Under the pieces are notes generated by a model. The model had not been told where the DNA came from. It ran no database searches and saw nothing but the letters and a program-made list of their open reading frames with translations. DNA of 64,000 bases from NCBI RefSeq assembly GCF_026262505.1, contig NC_067204.1, positions 3,629,797 to 3,693,796 of the forward strand. Direction: 5' to 3'. Origin of the DNA: Trichomonas vaginalis G3 (lineage: Eukaryota > Parabasalia > Trichomonadida > Trichomonadidae). A program made the translations under genes and the position numbers. Below are positions 10,183 to 18,489 of the stretch, piece by piece (positions within the stretch are counted from its first letter, which is position 1; every line of letters starts with the position of its first letter).

Positions 10183-11133
10183 ATGTCGAATCAGGATGAG
10201 TACGTTCCAAATGACATAAAGAGAACACAAATGATAAAAATCTTCAGTTCAACTCCGAATGCATGGTTCATGGATATCTTGGAAAACATTCCGAGGTATG
10301 AAGAAGATGGACCACCATACTGGTTAATATTTGTGGGTCAAAACACAAGATACTGTGACGCCTTACCATTACAAAGCAAAGGTGTTTTAGATGTTAAAGC
10401 AGCTTTGACAATATTCATTGACAAATATCATCCAAGCAAACTGACATCTGACCAAGAAAGTTCTTTCAAATCAGAAGATATAAAATTAACTCTGAAGTCA
10501 TATAATGTCAACCAATATTTTATCGTCGACCAGAACCATTCTGCCCTTGGTGTCAATGACAGATGTATAAGAACTTTGAGAGACTTAAACCAACCAAAAG
10601 ACGATGAAAAAGATGAAATGTCATATGACGATAAATATAGACACTTCACCGAGGCAAAAATGAGAGTGTGTATAGATATTTACAATAACCGTCCGCAAAG
10701 AGGTTTGGGTGGTCATTCCCCCAATGAAATGTTAAATGACCCTAAGTTAGAAAAAGAGTTTATATTCAAAGGTTTAGTCATGAGAGACAAACAAGAAAAA
10801 ATGCCAGGGTTCAAACTTCATGAAGGTGACAAAGTAAAAATTGAAATACCTAAATATGACCCTTATGAAAATACTATAGACTCTAAAAATGGGAAAGCTA
10901 CAGGTACTCGTATTCGTGGTCGTAAAAACAGAAGAAGATATACAAGAGAATATTATGAAGTTCTTGGTCAAGATGGCAAAATGTACAAACTGAAAGCAGA
11001 AGATGGAACGACTATTGTCCGACCTCGTTTCAAACTTGTCAAAGTTCAAGGTGGTGTCTATTCAAAGACAGTTCCTAACAAATTTAAGACAACACCTAAC
11101 GAATATGCTAAAGAAGTGGAACATGACGACTAA
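10183..11133 (+). CDS. INT: Maverick block A: integrase
   Basis: The 316-residue product is a retroviral-type (rve/RNase H fold) integrase of the Maverick family. The central core carries LTSDQESSF followed by a conserved ALGVNDRCIRTLRDLNQ helix. The C-terminal third is lysine-rich. It is clearly homologous to the second integrase at 31145-32230 (LTSDQDSAY, INRFIRTLRDLNQ). In Mavericks this enzyme inserts the linear element into the host chromosome. It is divergent from the amphipathic protein gene and convergent with the fibre gene, 11 bp apart. Confidence 0.8.
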   Translation: MSNQDEYVPNDIKRTQMIKIFSSTPNAWFMDILENIPRYEEDGPPYWLIFVGQNTRYCDALPLQSKGVLDVKAALTIFIDKYHPSKLTSDQESSFKSEDIKLTLKSYNVNQYFIVDQNHSALGVNDRCIRTLRDLNQPKDDEKDEMSYDDKYRHFTEAKMRVCIDIYNNRPQRGLGGHSPNEMLNDPKLEKEFIFKGLVMRDKQEKMPGFKLHEGDKVKIEIPKYDPYENTIDSKNGKATGTRIRGRKNRRRYTREYYEVLGQDGKMYKLKAEDGTTIVRPRFKLVKVQGGVYSKTVPNKFKTTPNEYAKEVEHDD

Positions 11134-11603
11134 GCATAACGATATCATGCGTAAACTGTCATGTAAGGTGGCATGTAGTCTGTTCCATTTCCTGTAGATG
11201 TTGTTGTAAAAGTATGTTGGTGGTTTCCAGTTGTATCTGTCCACATTCCATTCCAGTCTACTGGGTCGTTTGGAAAATGAGATCTTGACATAACTTGAAT
11301 TTGCATTGAAGTCTGAGAAACAGTGTTATATCCTTGTTTGCAAACCCTATGACTATGGTTTCCATTAGAACTTGTTGTACCAGAATGACTATGTGGTGGC
11401 AAGTTGTCGACAGATATCTTTTTGCTTCCACCAGTTTGTTTTGAAGAGTTTGCACAATATAAGAACTTGTCTGTTATCTGCTTCCATTTACCAACTTTAA
11501 ACAAAATTTCTGGGTTAGTATTTTTCATAGAAGTGTAAACAGAACCAACAGGGTACATCATATCATATAAGTTCAAAGGTTTATATTCGTAAAGTATCTC
11601 ATA

Positions 11604-12638
11604 CCGAAATGGCTCACCAAAAAGGTGACATTTTTGGCGCCAATAATTTGATTTTTCTGATTCTTTCTATTTAGATATATTTATTTAATATTCATATTCC
11701 TTTATATTGCCTCATATTATTTCCCATTTTTAATCATATTATACAAATCTTTAATAATTTTTAATGTTTTGAGCTTCAAAATCTTGTTCTAACTATTTTC
11801 ATTCATATATCCTAGAAAAAATTAAAAAGTTTTTTAGAAATAAAAATGTTTGTATGTAAAGTATTGAAAATATTCTAGATGAGAAGACATTCTCCAGAAG
11901 AGATTGATATTGATTGGCTTTGTGAAGCCATCACAAAATCAAATAATGGAGTTAAGTTAACTGATATTTGCGCGAAAGCTAAAATAAATCATGAAGGCAG
12001 AGTTATATATAATCATACTATCTTAAAGTATTCCTAGAAATTTCCAAAATTAACCGAAATATAACTGTACAGAATTACTATTTTCGAGATAAAATTTATA
12101 TGGAAATACTAATTCATAACGCTTTATGTTATATAAAATTTAATTTATAAAAATTTTAAAATAAATCAAATTTAACACAATGAATATAACTGCAATCGAG
12201 GTTTTTGACGATTGATTCTTACGAGAAGTTTTCCAAACTTTGAGTTAATGTCTTGACATTAACTCAAAGTTTGGAAGTCTAATAAGGGGAATTGTAGGCT
12301 ATGAGGTACTGATTATATATCAGTGCCTCATAGCCTGCAATTCCCATTAGAAATCGGAGAAACTTTGTCCGCATAACTTATGATGCGGACAAAGTTTCTC
12401 CCATTTCTACTTAGAATGAAAGGGCAAGAGGTATATAGGTACACTATATATCTCTTGCCCTTTCCTTCTTACCTAAAGACTTCCAATCTTATTTTTTTCC
12501 AATTTTTCCCCTAAATTTAAATCTTATATAATATAAATAAAATGCATAATATCAATCACAAAAATTAATGTTTATTTTTTTAATTAAAATTGCCGCGCAA
12601 TTTAAGGTTTTTTGTCACTTTTTTGTTAGCCATTTCGG
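11604..12638. mobile_element. Mariner-like element, 1,035 bp, with TA target duplication
   Basis: Terminal inverted repeats of about 26 bp are visible. The left end begins CCGAAATGGCTCACCAAAAA; the right end, read inward, begins CCGAAATGGCTAACAAAAAA. Two short differences separate them. The element is bordered on each side by TA (11602-11603 and 12639-12640), the target duplication of Tc1/mariner elements. A 24-bp flanking sequence (TTTATATTCGTAAAGTAT plus TCATA) is also present on both sides, so the target region is duplicated beyond the TA. There is no full transposase, so the copy is non-autonomous. The only open frame (11879-12037, 52 codons, begins MRRHSPEEID) could be a transposase remnant. 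Four long hairpins fill 12231-12463. Confidence 0.8.
12231..12463. repeat. Cassette of four consecutive hairpins
   Basis: Four unrelated inverted repeats follow each other at about 65-bp intervals. Hairpin 1 has arms 12231-12252 and 12255-12276 (22 bp, loop TT). Hairpin 2 has arms 12287-12313 and 12319-12345 (27 bp, loop TATAT). Hairpin 3 has arms 12356-12374 and 12383-12401 (19 bp, loop 8). Hairpin 4 has arms 12419-12438 and 12444-12463 (20 bp, loop 5). The only three non-Watson-Crick positions are G-T, which pair as G-U wobbles in RNA. In addition TTGGAAGTCT at 12271-12280 is complementary to AGACTTCCAA at 12477-12486, so hairpins 2-4 sit inside an outer 10-bp stem that competes with hairpin 1. 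The cassette could be a small-RNA precursor or the structured centre of a foldback element. Confidence 0.8.
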
Positions 12639-13659
12639 TACGAAACAGTTTATATTCGTAAAGTATTTCATATACAAAATTATCTGGTCCAAAAATTGCT
12701 GTTTCACCTTTTTTCATAACCTTGGTATTGTCATAGCTACCATTGAAATATGTAAATGTTGCTTGTATCGCATTTTCTTGTTTGAAAGTATATTTGGAAC
12801 CATGGTCACTTGTAGCTCGCTCTTCCAAATATACATTCTCTGTTTCCAAGTCTATACCGTTTTCCAGTTTTACTGACATAGTTTCTATTTTGTCAGCTTT
12901 GGTTTCATCTAAGTTCTTTGTGTCTTTTTCAAGTTCTCTAATGCTCCGAGAATACAACTCGCTAGCGCCTTCTAAACTAGCAACATCTCCTTCAAGTTCA
13001 TCAAACTTCATTGTATGGTTATATATATATCGACCCATGATATCTAAATTATCTTGAAGGTAATTTACATCAGAAATATTGTGAGTATGTTCTTTGTCAG
13101 CTTTTCCAGATATTTCACCTTCCATTCTTATTATTTCCTGCTTCTGACCATTTACGGTTTCATTCAAATAGTCTACCTTCCACTTATTATTTGAAACATC
13201 TTTGTCAAGTTTTTGCAAATGTTGTCCGTCTTCCATTAAGGCTCTGTCATGACTTGAAACCGTTTGTGCTAACATATCTACAGTTTCTTTGTCAGCTTTA
13301 TTTACAACGTCATCTTTTGTTGCATATGTTGCTTCTGCTCTGTCATGTTCTTCTTGAACTTTTTCAATGACATATTCTTTGTCAGCTTTATTGTCAACAT
13401 CTGCTTTCAAAAGAAGTTCATTTATAGGTTTCTCATTTAAAAGTCCTTTTGTTGGATTTATACAAACAGTATTGTTTTTATTGTCTTGAAACAGAAACTC
13501 ATCTGTCATAGGGTTTATTGTCAGTTTTAAGTTTCCTTCTTTCAATGACTCAGATATTTTAGCATAGTTTGAAAAGTTTGTTGTGTTCTTATTTAGAGCT
13601 TGCATAATGAGTTGTCTGTTCTGTTGTATTTCTCTTATGGAAGCAATATCTTTCGACAT

Positions 13660-13677
13660 TTTTATTCTAGATAAAAT
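13660..13677. promoter_or_regulatory. Bidirectional promoter, 18 bp
   Basis: TTTTATTCTAGATAAAAT separates the fibre gene ATG (minus) from the penton-like gene ATG (plus). It is close to a perfect palindrome (TTTTAT, TCTAG, ATAAAA) and is the clearest example of the Maverick divergent-promoter pattern in this window. Confidence 0.6.
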
Positions 13678-14526
13678 ATGCTCGAAATAGAAAAAGAAAA
13701 TTCAAGAGTTGCTACAACTAAACCATTAGATGAGCTTTTTACTAATGTAGGTCAAAAGTTTGACTTAGATACTATAAAGCATGAAGGCTATCGTTTTGAC
13801 TACCCATTAAGATGGTTAAGAGACCCATCTGTCACAAAAGCTATTGGCTTTCGAAGAATAAAGTTTGTGTCTGTAGAAGATAAAAGTTTTCCATTTATTG
13901 TAAGGTTTCATATAGATTATACATCTGAAGGGCAACGAAAAATGTGGGAAGAAATTGAGCTAATACAAGTTGACCTCTCATCTTCTCTACAGACTGCATT
14001 AAAAAATATAGAAGATAAAATAAATTCATGTTATGCAAAATATGCTGATGAATATGCGAATACCGATAGCACACTTTATGTGAGAATTGTATATGACAAA
14101 CAAAATTCACAAGTGTCATTTCAAATCTACGAAGACAATCCAAATAAAGACGAACAAATATATACAGAATTCACTGCAATGTCATGGTATTATTTGCAAA
14201 GAATGTTAAATCAGAAAGTTGAACCTCCTTTAGCAAATATCTACAGTCGATATGCAAGAGATGAACCATATTTATTTAAAGATGTTTTCGACCAAGATGC
14301 TGTGATAGTTCATGCTTCATTTTCTGGCGCCCAAAACTCTTTCTTATGCTTGGCAAATGACTTTTACGAAAAACCTACAAAGTTATACGAACCACCAAGT
14401 GGAAGTATTTCAGACTTTCAAGTATGGTTTACTACAGATGGAAGAAAAAGAATAATTCCATTATACCATGCGTTTTACTTAGAACTTAGTTTCATATACA
14501 ACTACTATCGAACGATAAAAATATAA
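13678..14526 (+). CDS. Maverick block A: penton-like minor capsid protein
   Basis: A 282-aa beta-rich protein beginning MLEIEKENSRVATTKP. It lies next to the fibre gene, as the penton-like gene at 35354 does in the larger element. By position and beta-rich composition I infer a penton or other minor capsid role. There is no diagnostic motif I can point to. It is convergent with the amphipathic gene at 14531-14764, with a gap of 4 bp. Confidence 0.45.
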   Translation: MLEIEKENSRVATTKPLDELFTNVGQKFDLDTIKHEGYRFDYPLRWLRDPSVTKAIGFRRIKFVSVEDKSFPFIVRFHIDYTSEGQRKMWEEIELIQVDLSSSLQTALKNIEDKINSCYAKYADEYANTDSTLYVRIVYDKQNSQVSFQIYEDNPNKDEQIYTEFTAMSWYYLQRMLNQKVEPPLANIYSRYARDEPYLFKDVFDQDAVIVHASFSGAQNSFLCLANDFYEKPTKLYEPPSGSISDFQVWFTTDGRKRIIPLYHAFYLELSFIYNYYRTIKI

Positions 14527-14530
14527 CTTT

Positions 14531-14764
14531 TTAATATACCGGTTGTGGTTGCCAACTTGACTGTGGTGCAGGTTCAGGCTGTTGTATTACAGGAGCTTGT
14601 TCTTCTGGTTCAGGGTCTTTAGGTATAATATCAACAAACTGACCTACTCTTTTACCAATATTTTTGACTCCGTTCCATACTCCTCTTCCGACAGCTTTTA
14701 CTCCATTCCATATACCTCTTCCAACTCTTTTGAAGAAGTTTCTTATCTTACTGAAGAAACCCAT
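14531..14764 (-). CDS. Maverick block A: small basic amphipathic protein
   Basis: The 77-aa product starts MGFFSKIRNFFKRVG and contains a twofold repeat of VGRGIWNGVK / VGRGVWNGVK followed by a Pro/Gln-rich tail. The first 45 residues would form a strongly cationic amphipathic helix or helical pair, like membrane-active minor capsid peptides of adenovirus-related viruses. The ATG follows a TTTTTACATATAGTAAA leader of the element's promoter class. Confidence 0.55.
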   Translation of the reverse strand: MGFFSKIRNFFKRVGRGIWNGVKAVGRGVWNGVKNIGKRVGQFVDIIPKDPEPEEQAPVIQQPEPAPQSSWQPQPVY

Positions 14765-14782
14765 TTTACTATATGTAAAAAT

Positions 14783-15154
14783 CTAATGGCCGCCAAGTCT
14801 TTTACGTTTCCTTCTGAGTTCCATTGCATTCTTTAACTGAAGTTCATATATTCTGTTTCTCTTCTGATAGAATAAATATTCTGGGTCTAAACCTGTATTT
14901 GCGTCATCTGCATAAAGTTGTTTATATCCGACTTCAGGGTTTGTATAAAACTCTTTCCATCTCATATTTGCATACCATGGTGGCAAACCTAACGCAGCGT
15001 CATTTGACATGGCAGTTTGCATTTGAACATTTGTCGGCACTTGACCATAGTTTGCCAATGCAGTTTGTATTCTGACTTCATTTGGAATATTTTCAGGGTT
15101 ATGTGCTCCAAGCTGTGCAACATTTGGTTGACCTTGCGCATCTACTCCTTGCAT
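14783..15154 (-). CDS. Maverick block A: unidentified structural-type protein, 123 aa
   Basis: Begins MQGVDAQGQPNVAQLG. A repeated phrase is visible (VRIQTALANYGQVPTNVQMQ-type, with QTALANYG and QTAMSNDA), followed by a basic C terminus (LRRKRKRLGGH). It is packed 18 bp from the amphipathic gene and has the element-type leader TTTTTATCTAATATTAAA. No known domain. Confidence 0.5.
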   Translation of the reverse strand: MQGVDAQGQPNVAQLGAHNPENIPNEVRIQTALANYGQVPTNVQMQTAMSNDAALGLPPWYANMRWKEFYTNPEVGYKQLYADDANTGLDPEYLFYQKRNRIYELQLKNAMELRRKRKRLGGH

Positions 15155-15178
15155 TTTAATATTAGATAAAAATATATC

Positions 15179-15310
15179 TTACGAGTACATATGCTGAACA
15201 TTCTCTGGCATTGGTTCATCTTCATATTCTCTATATCTTTCTGCCACGTCAAATAAATAAATTACACAATGGAAAAATCCTAAAACTAACAGTCCGATTT
15301 CAAACCACAT
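15179..15310 (-). CDS. Maverick block A: single-pass membrane micro-protein, 43 aa
   Basis: A 43-residue open frame with one clear hydrophobic helix (IGLLVLGFFHCVIYLF) near its N terminus and an acidic C-terminal tail (YREYEDEPMPENVQHM). Its ATG lies inside the 3' end of the methyltransferase-like gene (25-bp overlap), a typical virus-like gene arrangement. I infer a small membrane protein of unknown role. Confidence 0.45.
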   Translation of the reverse strand: MWFEIGLLVLGFFHCVIYLFDVAERYREYEDEPMPENVQHMYS

Positions 15311-15708
15311 TTACTGACTAATAAAATTTCTTTATTGTGACACTTTCTCCAGTTTATGGGACCTCTCTCATACTCTATTTTATCGTAAATAAACTCATAG
15401 TCATGTATGTCTTCTAACCATCTCATAACGGTTTCCAAACCACTTTTATCGGATGTAAAGTAAAAGCATGGGTGGTTATGTATAAAGTCTAAAGTTTCTA
15501 AAGAGTCTCTCAAAGTCCAGTCAACTTGGTATTGAAAATCCCATGTGTTATAGAATGGTGGGTCACAAATAAAGAAAACGTTTTCTTTGTCTTTCCATTT
15601 TTCATACAACTCTGTCCAATGGCAACTCACAAACTCTATGCCTTCAATATATTTTTCTATGTCCACTTTGAAAACATTTGTGTAGTTAAGATATAAAACT
15701 TTTGACAT
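15286..15708 (-). CDS. Maverick block A: DPPF-type N6-adenine methyltransferase-like protein
   Basis: The 140-aa product has FFICDPPFYNTWD at about residues 46-58, the DPP(Y/F/W) catalytic motif of amino-methyltransferases. It is followed by NHPCFYFTSDKSG and a terminal EILLVSK strand, consistent with the second half of a D12/Dam-like fold. Adenine methyltransferases are known passengers of Mavericks, giant viruses and phages, where they mark or protect element DNA. The protein is short for the family, so activity is uncertain. Confidence 0.55.
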   Translation of the reverse strand: MSKVLYLNYTNVFKVDIEKYIEGIEFVSCHWTELYEKWKDKENVFFICDPPFYNTWDFQYQVDWTLRDSLETLDFIHNHPCFYFTSDKSGLETVMRWLEDIHDYEFIYDKIEYERGPINWRKCHNKEILLVSKCGLKSDC

Positions 15709-16194
15709 GAGTGTCTCAATATCGTTTTAAATTACTTCTTCATTTAAATTATAACAATTATTTTTGGTTTTATATTTTTTTGGATCAAATCCATTTTAAT
15801 AGAATTTATATACTATTCATCTATTAGTAAACACTACCGTATATTATTGTTTAAGCTATCTTATTTTTTGAACTTTTATTCAAATCTTTGGTCGCAAGAA
15901 GAATTGCATGATAAATAAAAAAAAAAAGGTAGTGGGGCCTCCAGGCACTTCGTGCCCTCTAGCCCTGAAGATGTTTAGTATAACTTTGTCCGGACAAGTA
16001 AGGGTCTATCGTCGCTACAGGAAAAGTTACAGGCGTCCCAAGGAAGTATACTTTGAGAAGCCTTTTCCCCTTATAGAATGAGATAGGACGGTTATTTTAC
16101 AAAACTGACAACACGTTGACCGAGTAGTTTTTTGTGCTGAACAAAAAGTGTCATATAAACATCTGTCAAAAACCGCTTTTTAACTTCACTTAAA
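15709..16194. other. Junction region between two Maverick blocks
   Basis: About 490 bases without a gene. The left 220 bases are AT-rich. A GC-rich hairpin motif sits at 15938-15973. From 15,975 to 16,090 lies non-coding sequence with short palindromes (CTTTGTCCGGACAAG; AAGTATACTT). The last 30 bases hold TTCACTTAAA, the leader of the next gene. The outer limit of the larger element should lie here, but I cannot place it to the base. Confidence 0.45.
15938..15973. repeat. GC-rich hairpin motif, copy 2
   Basis: Reads GGGGCCTCC, then hairpin GGCACTTCGTGCC, then CTCTAGCCCTG. It shares the order CCTCC, hairpin, CTCTAGC, CCTG with copy 1 at 7,918, in the same orientation. Confidence 0.5.
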
Positions 16195-18486
16195 ATGCCA
16201 CGTAAGCTACGTAAGAATATACGTAAGAGGAAGAGAGCATTGAAACATCCAATAGTAAAACTGACACCACAACAACAGTTGCAACAACAAATGATGAATG
16301 ACCCCACTATGTTGCAACAAATGTCAAGCAACCCTATGCTTTTAAACCGAGTTATTGGTGCACAGAGTGGAGGTTTAAGAGCGGCACTTTTAGCGAAAAT
16401 GGCAGGCTATGGTGGAGCTGCAGACGGAACAGCTTATAACCCTCAAAGTCAAATGAATTTGAGTTCACTCAAAAATCAAATAACAGATGTCAAAAAGTCA
16501 AACATAGACATACAGAAACAAATAAGTGAAAACGAAAAGAAACTAGAATATGACAGACACACAAAGAAACTCAATGAGTTAAACGTAGAGAAAAAGAAGA
16601 AAGAAGAACAACTGAAAGAACTAAGTACAGAGGAATATGCGAAAAAAGTGTCAGAAAAAGCAGCAGAAGTAGCAAAAATGGAACAAGATGTTATAAATTT
16701 GAAAAACCATACTACTCAATATAAAGTACTGAAAGATGAAGAAATAAAACAAAAAGCCCTGAAGACATATATGGATAGCGATGAGTATAAAAAAGAAGTT
16801 GAAGCAAATGTAAAGGCAGAAAAACTTTTACAGTTGCAAAACCAAACCGTACAGTATGAAAACTTAGCACAAGAAAGTAAAAATAACGACGCAGCCATGC
16901 AAAAGGCAATGAAAAGCGCAGAATATATAAAAGCTAATAATGACTGGTTAGATGCCCAAGCCAACGCTAAAGCAGCCCAACTTATAGGGTCAATAAGGAC
17001 AAAAATACAAGCGGATGAAGACAGTTCAAATGAAGCTTTAATGAATGCTGACTTTAAGAACGCCTTCGAAGCTCTTCATAGTAAGGTGAAACTAGTGAAC
17101 GACTTCTCATCTGGAAAGAAACTGAAGTCTGAAGGTTTCGACAAAGAGTTAAGAGAAGTAGCACAAAATATGACGAAAATAACAGATGCAGCAACGAGAC
17201 AGGCAGTTCAAAGTGCCTATGACGCCGTTAGAGCAACTGTTGTGGAAAGTCAAGAAAAAGAGTTACAACAGACCAAAACAGACCTAGTAAATGCTTTCTT
17301 AAAAACGAAAAGTCAGGTAGGACATTATGCTGCAGATGGAACATATGTGCCAGCTGGTGGAACTTATATACCAGCTGGTGGAACTTATATACTAGCTAGT
17401 GGAACTTATATACCACCAAACCCTCCAAGAGAAGCACCTGCACCAGGACTACCTAAAACATTTACATCGTCACATGGACACAGACACAGGCATGCACCAA
17501 AACCAGCACCACAACCAACAGTTCAAAACACTGCACCACAACCAACAGTTCAAAACACTGCACCACAACCAACAGTTCAAAACACTGCACCACAACCAAC
17601 AGTTCAAAACACTGCACCACAACCAACAGTTCAAAACACTGCACAGCAACAACCACAAACAGAGCAAGGACATAAAAGAAGTAGAGAACAAGGAAACCAA
17701 GAATTCTTAAAAATGCTTAAGGAAGACTATGGTTACCCAGATACTCTTGACTTTAGTGACAGATATAAAGAAGCTATTAGAAAGTTCAAGGAAGGAAATA
17801 CTGACCCGAACCTATTTAGCTTTATGGTTCAGCACCAAATGGGATATAATTTCAAACCTGGAAAATACAAGCTCGCTAAGGGATATGATTTAATAGCATA
17901 TCATCCAAATGACATGACTGAATTTACTCCAAGATATTTGGTGTCAGAGCTAAACGATAATTCAACTCTCTTCATGAAACGCGTAAAAAATAGAGACGGA
18001 ACGAAAGAAGAAAGGTTTATGAGTCCGGATGACTTAGATAGGGAACTTGTTAAAAACGGTCTCGGAATATATGAAATGCCAGCAGATGAGGTACAAGAAA
18101 CTCCACAGGAAGAAGTTCAGATACAACCAGACATGGAAGAAATAGTTCAGCAACAACAGCTAGAAGAGCCTGAAGGAAACGAACAAGTCCCTCCTTTGGA
18201 AACTAACTTCACAGAACTAGATGAAGATTTGGAACAGCCGAAAAATCTTGACCCTCAACAAGTGTATGCGGAGAATATGGAATCTTTCCAAGAGTCTAAG
18301 AAAAATTCGGCTGACATAGTAGAAGAATATCGAAAAATGTTCGCCGACATACAAAAGACTCCAACATCAGATGAAAATATCCAGCATAGAATGGAAGAAC
18401 TGAAAGAAAGTGTACGCAAATACAACAATCCTTTTTACTTACGACCATATAACTTTCAATCTTTGGATGAACTCGGTGAAAAATAA
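16195..18486 (+). CDS. Maverick B: large coiled-coil structural-type protein
   Basis: The 763-aa product starts with an arginine/lysine-rich segment (MPRKLRKNIRKRKRALKHP), like core DNA-binding proteins of adenovirus-like particles, then a Gln/Met-rich stretch. A long coiled coil follows at about 85-370, then two short-repeat tracts (GGTYIPA, about 380-405; PQPTVQNTA five times, about 438-482) and an acidic Gln-rich C terminus. It is the first gene of the element on this side. I infer a structural or DNA-associated virion protein; no family name is supported. Confidence 0.6.
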   Translation: MPRKLRKNIRKRKRALKHPIVKLTPQQQLQQQMMNDPTMLQQMSSNPMLLNRVIGAQSGGLRAALLAKMAGYGGAADGTAYNPQSQMNLSSLKNQITDVKKSNIDIQKQISENEKKLEYDRHTKKLNELNVEKKKKEEQLKELSTEEYAKKVSEKAAEVAKMEQDVINLKNHTTQYKVLKDEEIKQKALKTYMDSDEYKKEVEANVKAEKLLQLQNQTVQYENLAQESKNNDAAMQKAMKSAEYIKANNDWLDAQANAKAAQLIGSIRTKIQADEDSSNEALMNADFKNAFEALHSKVKLVNDFSSGKKLKSEGFDKELREVAQNMTKITDAATRQAVQSAYDAVRATVVESQEKELQQTKTDLVNAFLKTKSQVGHYAADGTYVPAGGTYIPAGGTYILASGTYIPPNPPREAPAPGLPKTFTSSHGHRHRHAPKPAPQPTVQNTAPQPTVQNTAPQPTVQNTAPQPTVQNTAPQPTVQNTAQQQPQTEQGHKRSREQGNQEFLKMLKEDYGYPDTLDFSDRYKEAIRKFKEGNTDPNLFSFMVQHQMGYNFKPGKYKLAKGYDLIAYHPNDMTEFTPRYLVSELNDNSTLFMKRVKNRDGTKEERFMSPDDLDRELVKNGLGIYEMPADEVQETPQEEVQIQPDMEEIVQQQQLEEPEGNEQVPPLETNFTELDEDLEQPKNLDPQQVYAENMESFQESKKNSADIVEEYRKMFADIQKTPTSDENIQHRMEELKESVRKYNNPFYLRPYNFQSLDELGEK
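17506..17643 (+). repeat. 27-bp in-gene tandem repeat, five copies
   Basis: Five nearly identical 27-bp units encode PQPTVQNTA. Just upstream, 24-bp units encoding GGTYIPA occur at about 17,335-17,415. Such tracts usually arise by slippage and give flexible linkers. Confidence 0.85.
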
Positions 18487-18489
18487 AAG

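Larger units (their letters stand above)
11145..13659 (-). pseudogene. Maverick block A: tail-fibre gene carrying an insertion
   Basis: The end nearer 11145 encodes a phage tail-collar-like domain: YPVGSVYTSM, NLPPHSHSG, GNHSHRV, GNHQH and YMPPYMTVYA. The end nearer 13659 encodes a helical stalk with repeated ADK-containing and HNISDVNYLQDNL segments. Both parts resemble the corresponding parts of the longer fibre gene at 32250-35336. A mariner-like element of 1,035 bp (11604-12638) lies inside. The fibre would form receptor-binding projections of a Maverick particle, by analogy with phage fibres. The gene is broken. Confidence 0.7.
7900..15930. mobile_element. Maverick/Polinton block A (partial)
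   Basis: An 8-kb gene-dense block contains a Maverick-type integrase, a tail-fibre gene, penton-like and capsid-associated proteins, small amphipathic proteins and a methyltransferase-like protein. The set lacks a DNA polymerase and packaging ATPase, so it is a part of an element or a reduced copy. I found no convincing terminal inverted repeats, and the ends given are approximate, set by the GC-rich motifs and the loss of packed genes. It is broken in only a few places (about three to five). One break is a mariner-like insertion into the fibre gene. It appears fairly young. Confidence 0.7.

Noticed and set aside
11636-11645. E2F-like TTTGGCGCC in the mariner-like element
   Set aside because: Not near any gene start; likely coincidence in the terminal region.
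17462-17700. Antisense open frames over the PQPTVQNTA repeat
   Set aside because: They are the repeat read backwards; a 27-bp unit free of stops in other frames gives such shadows.
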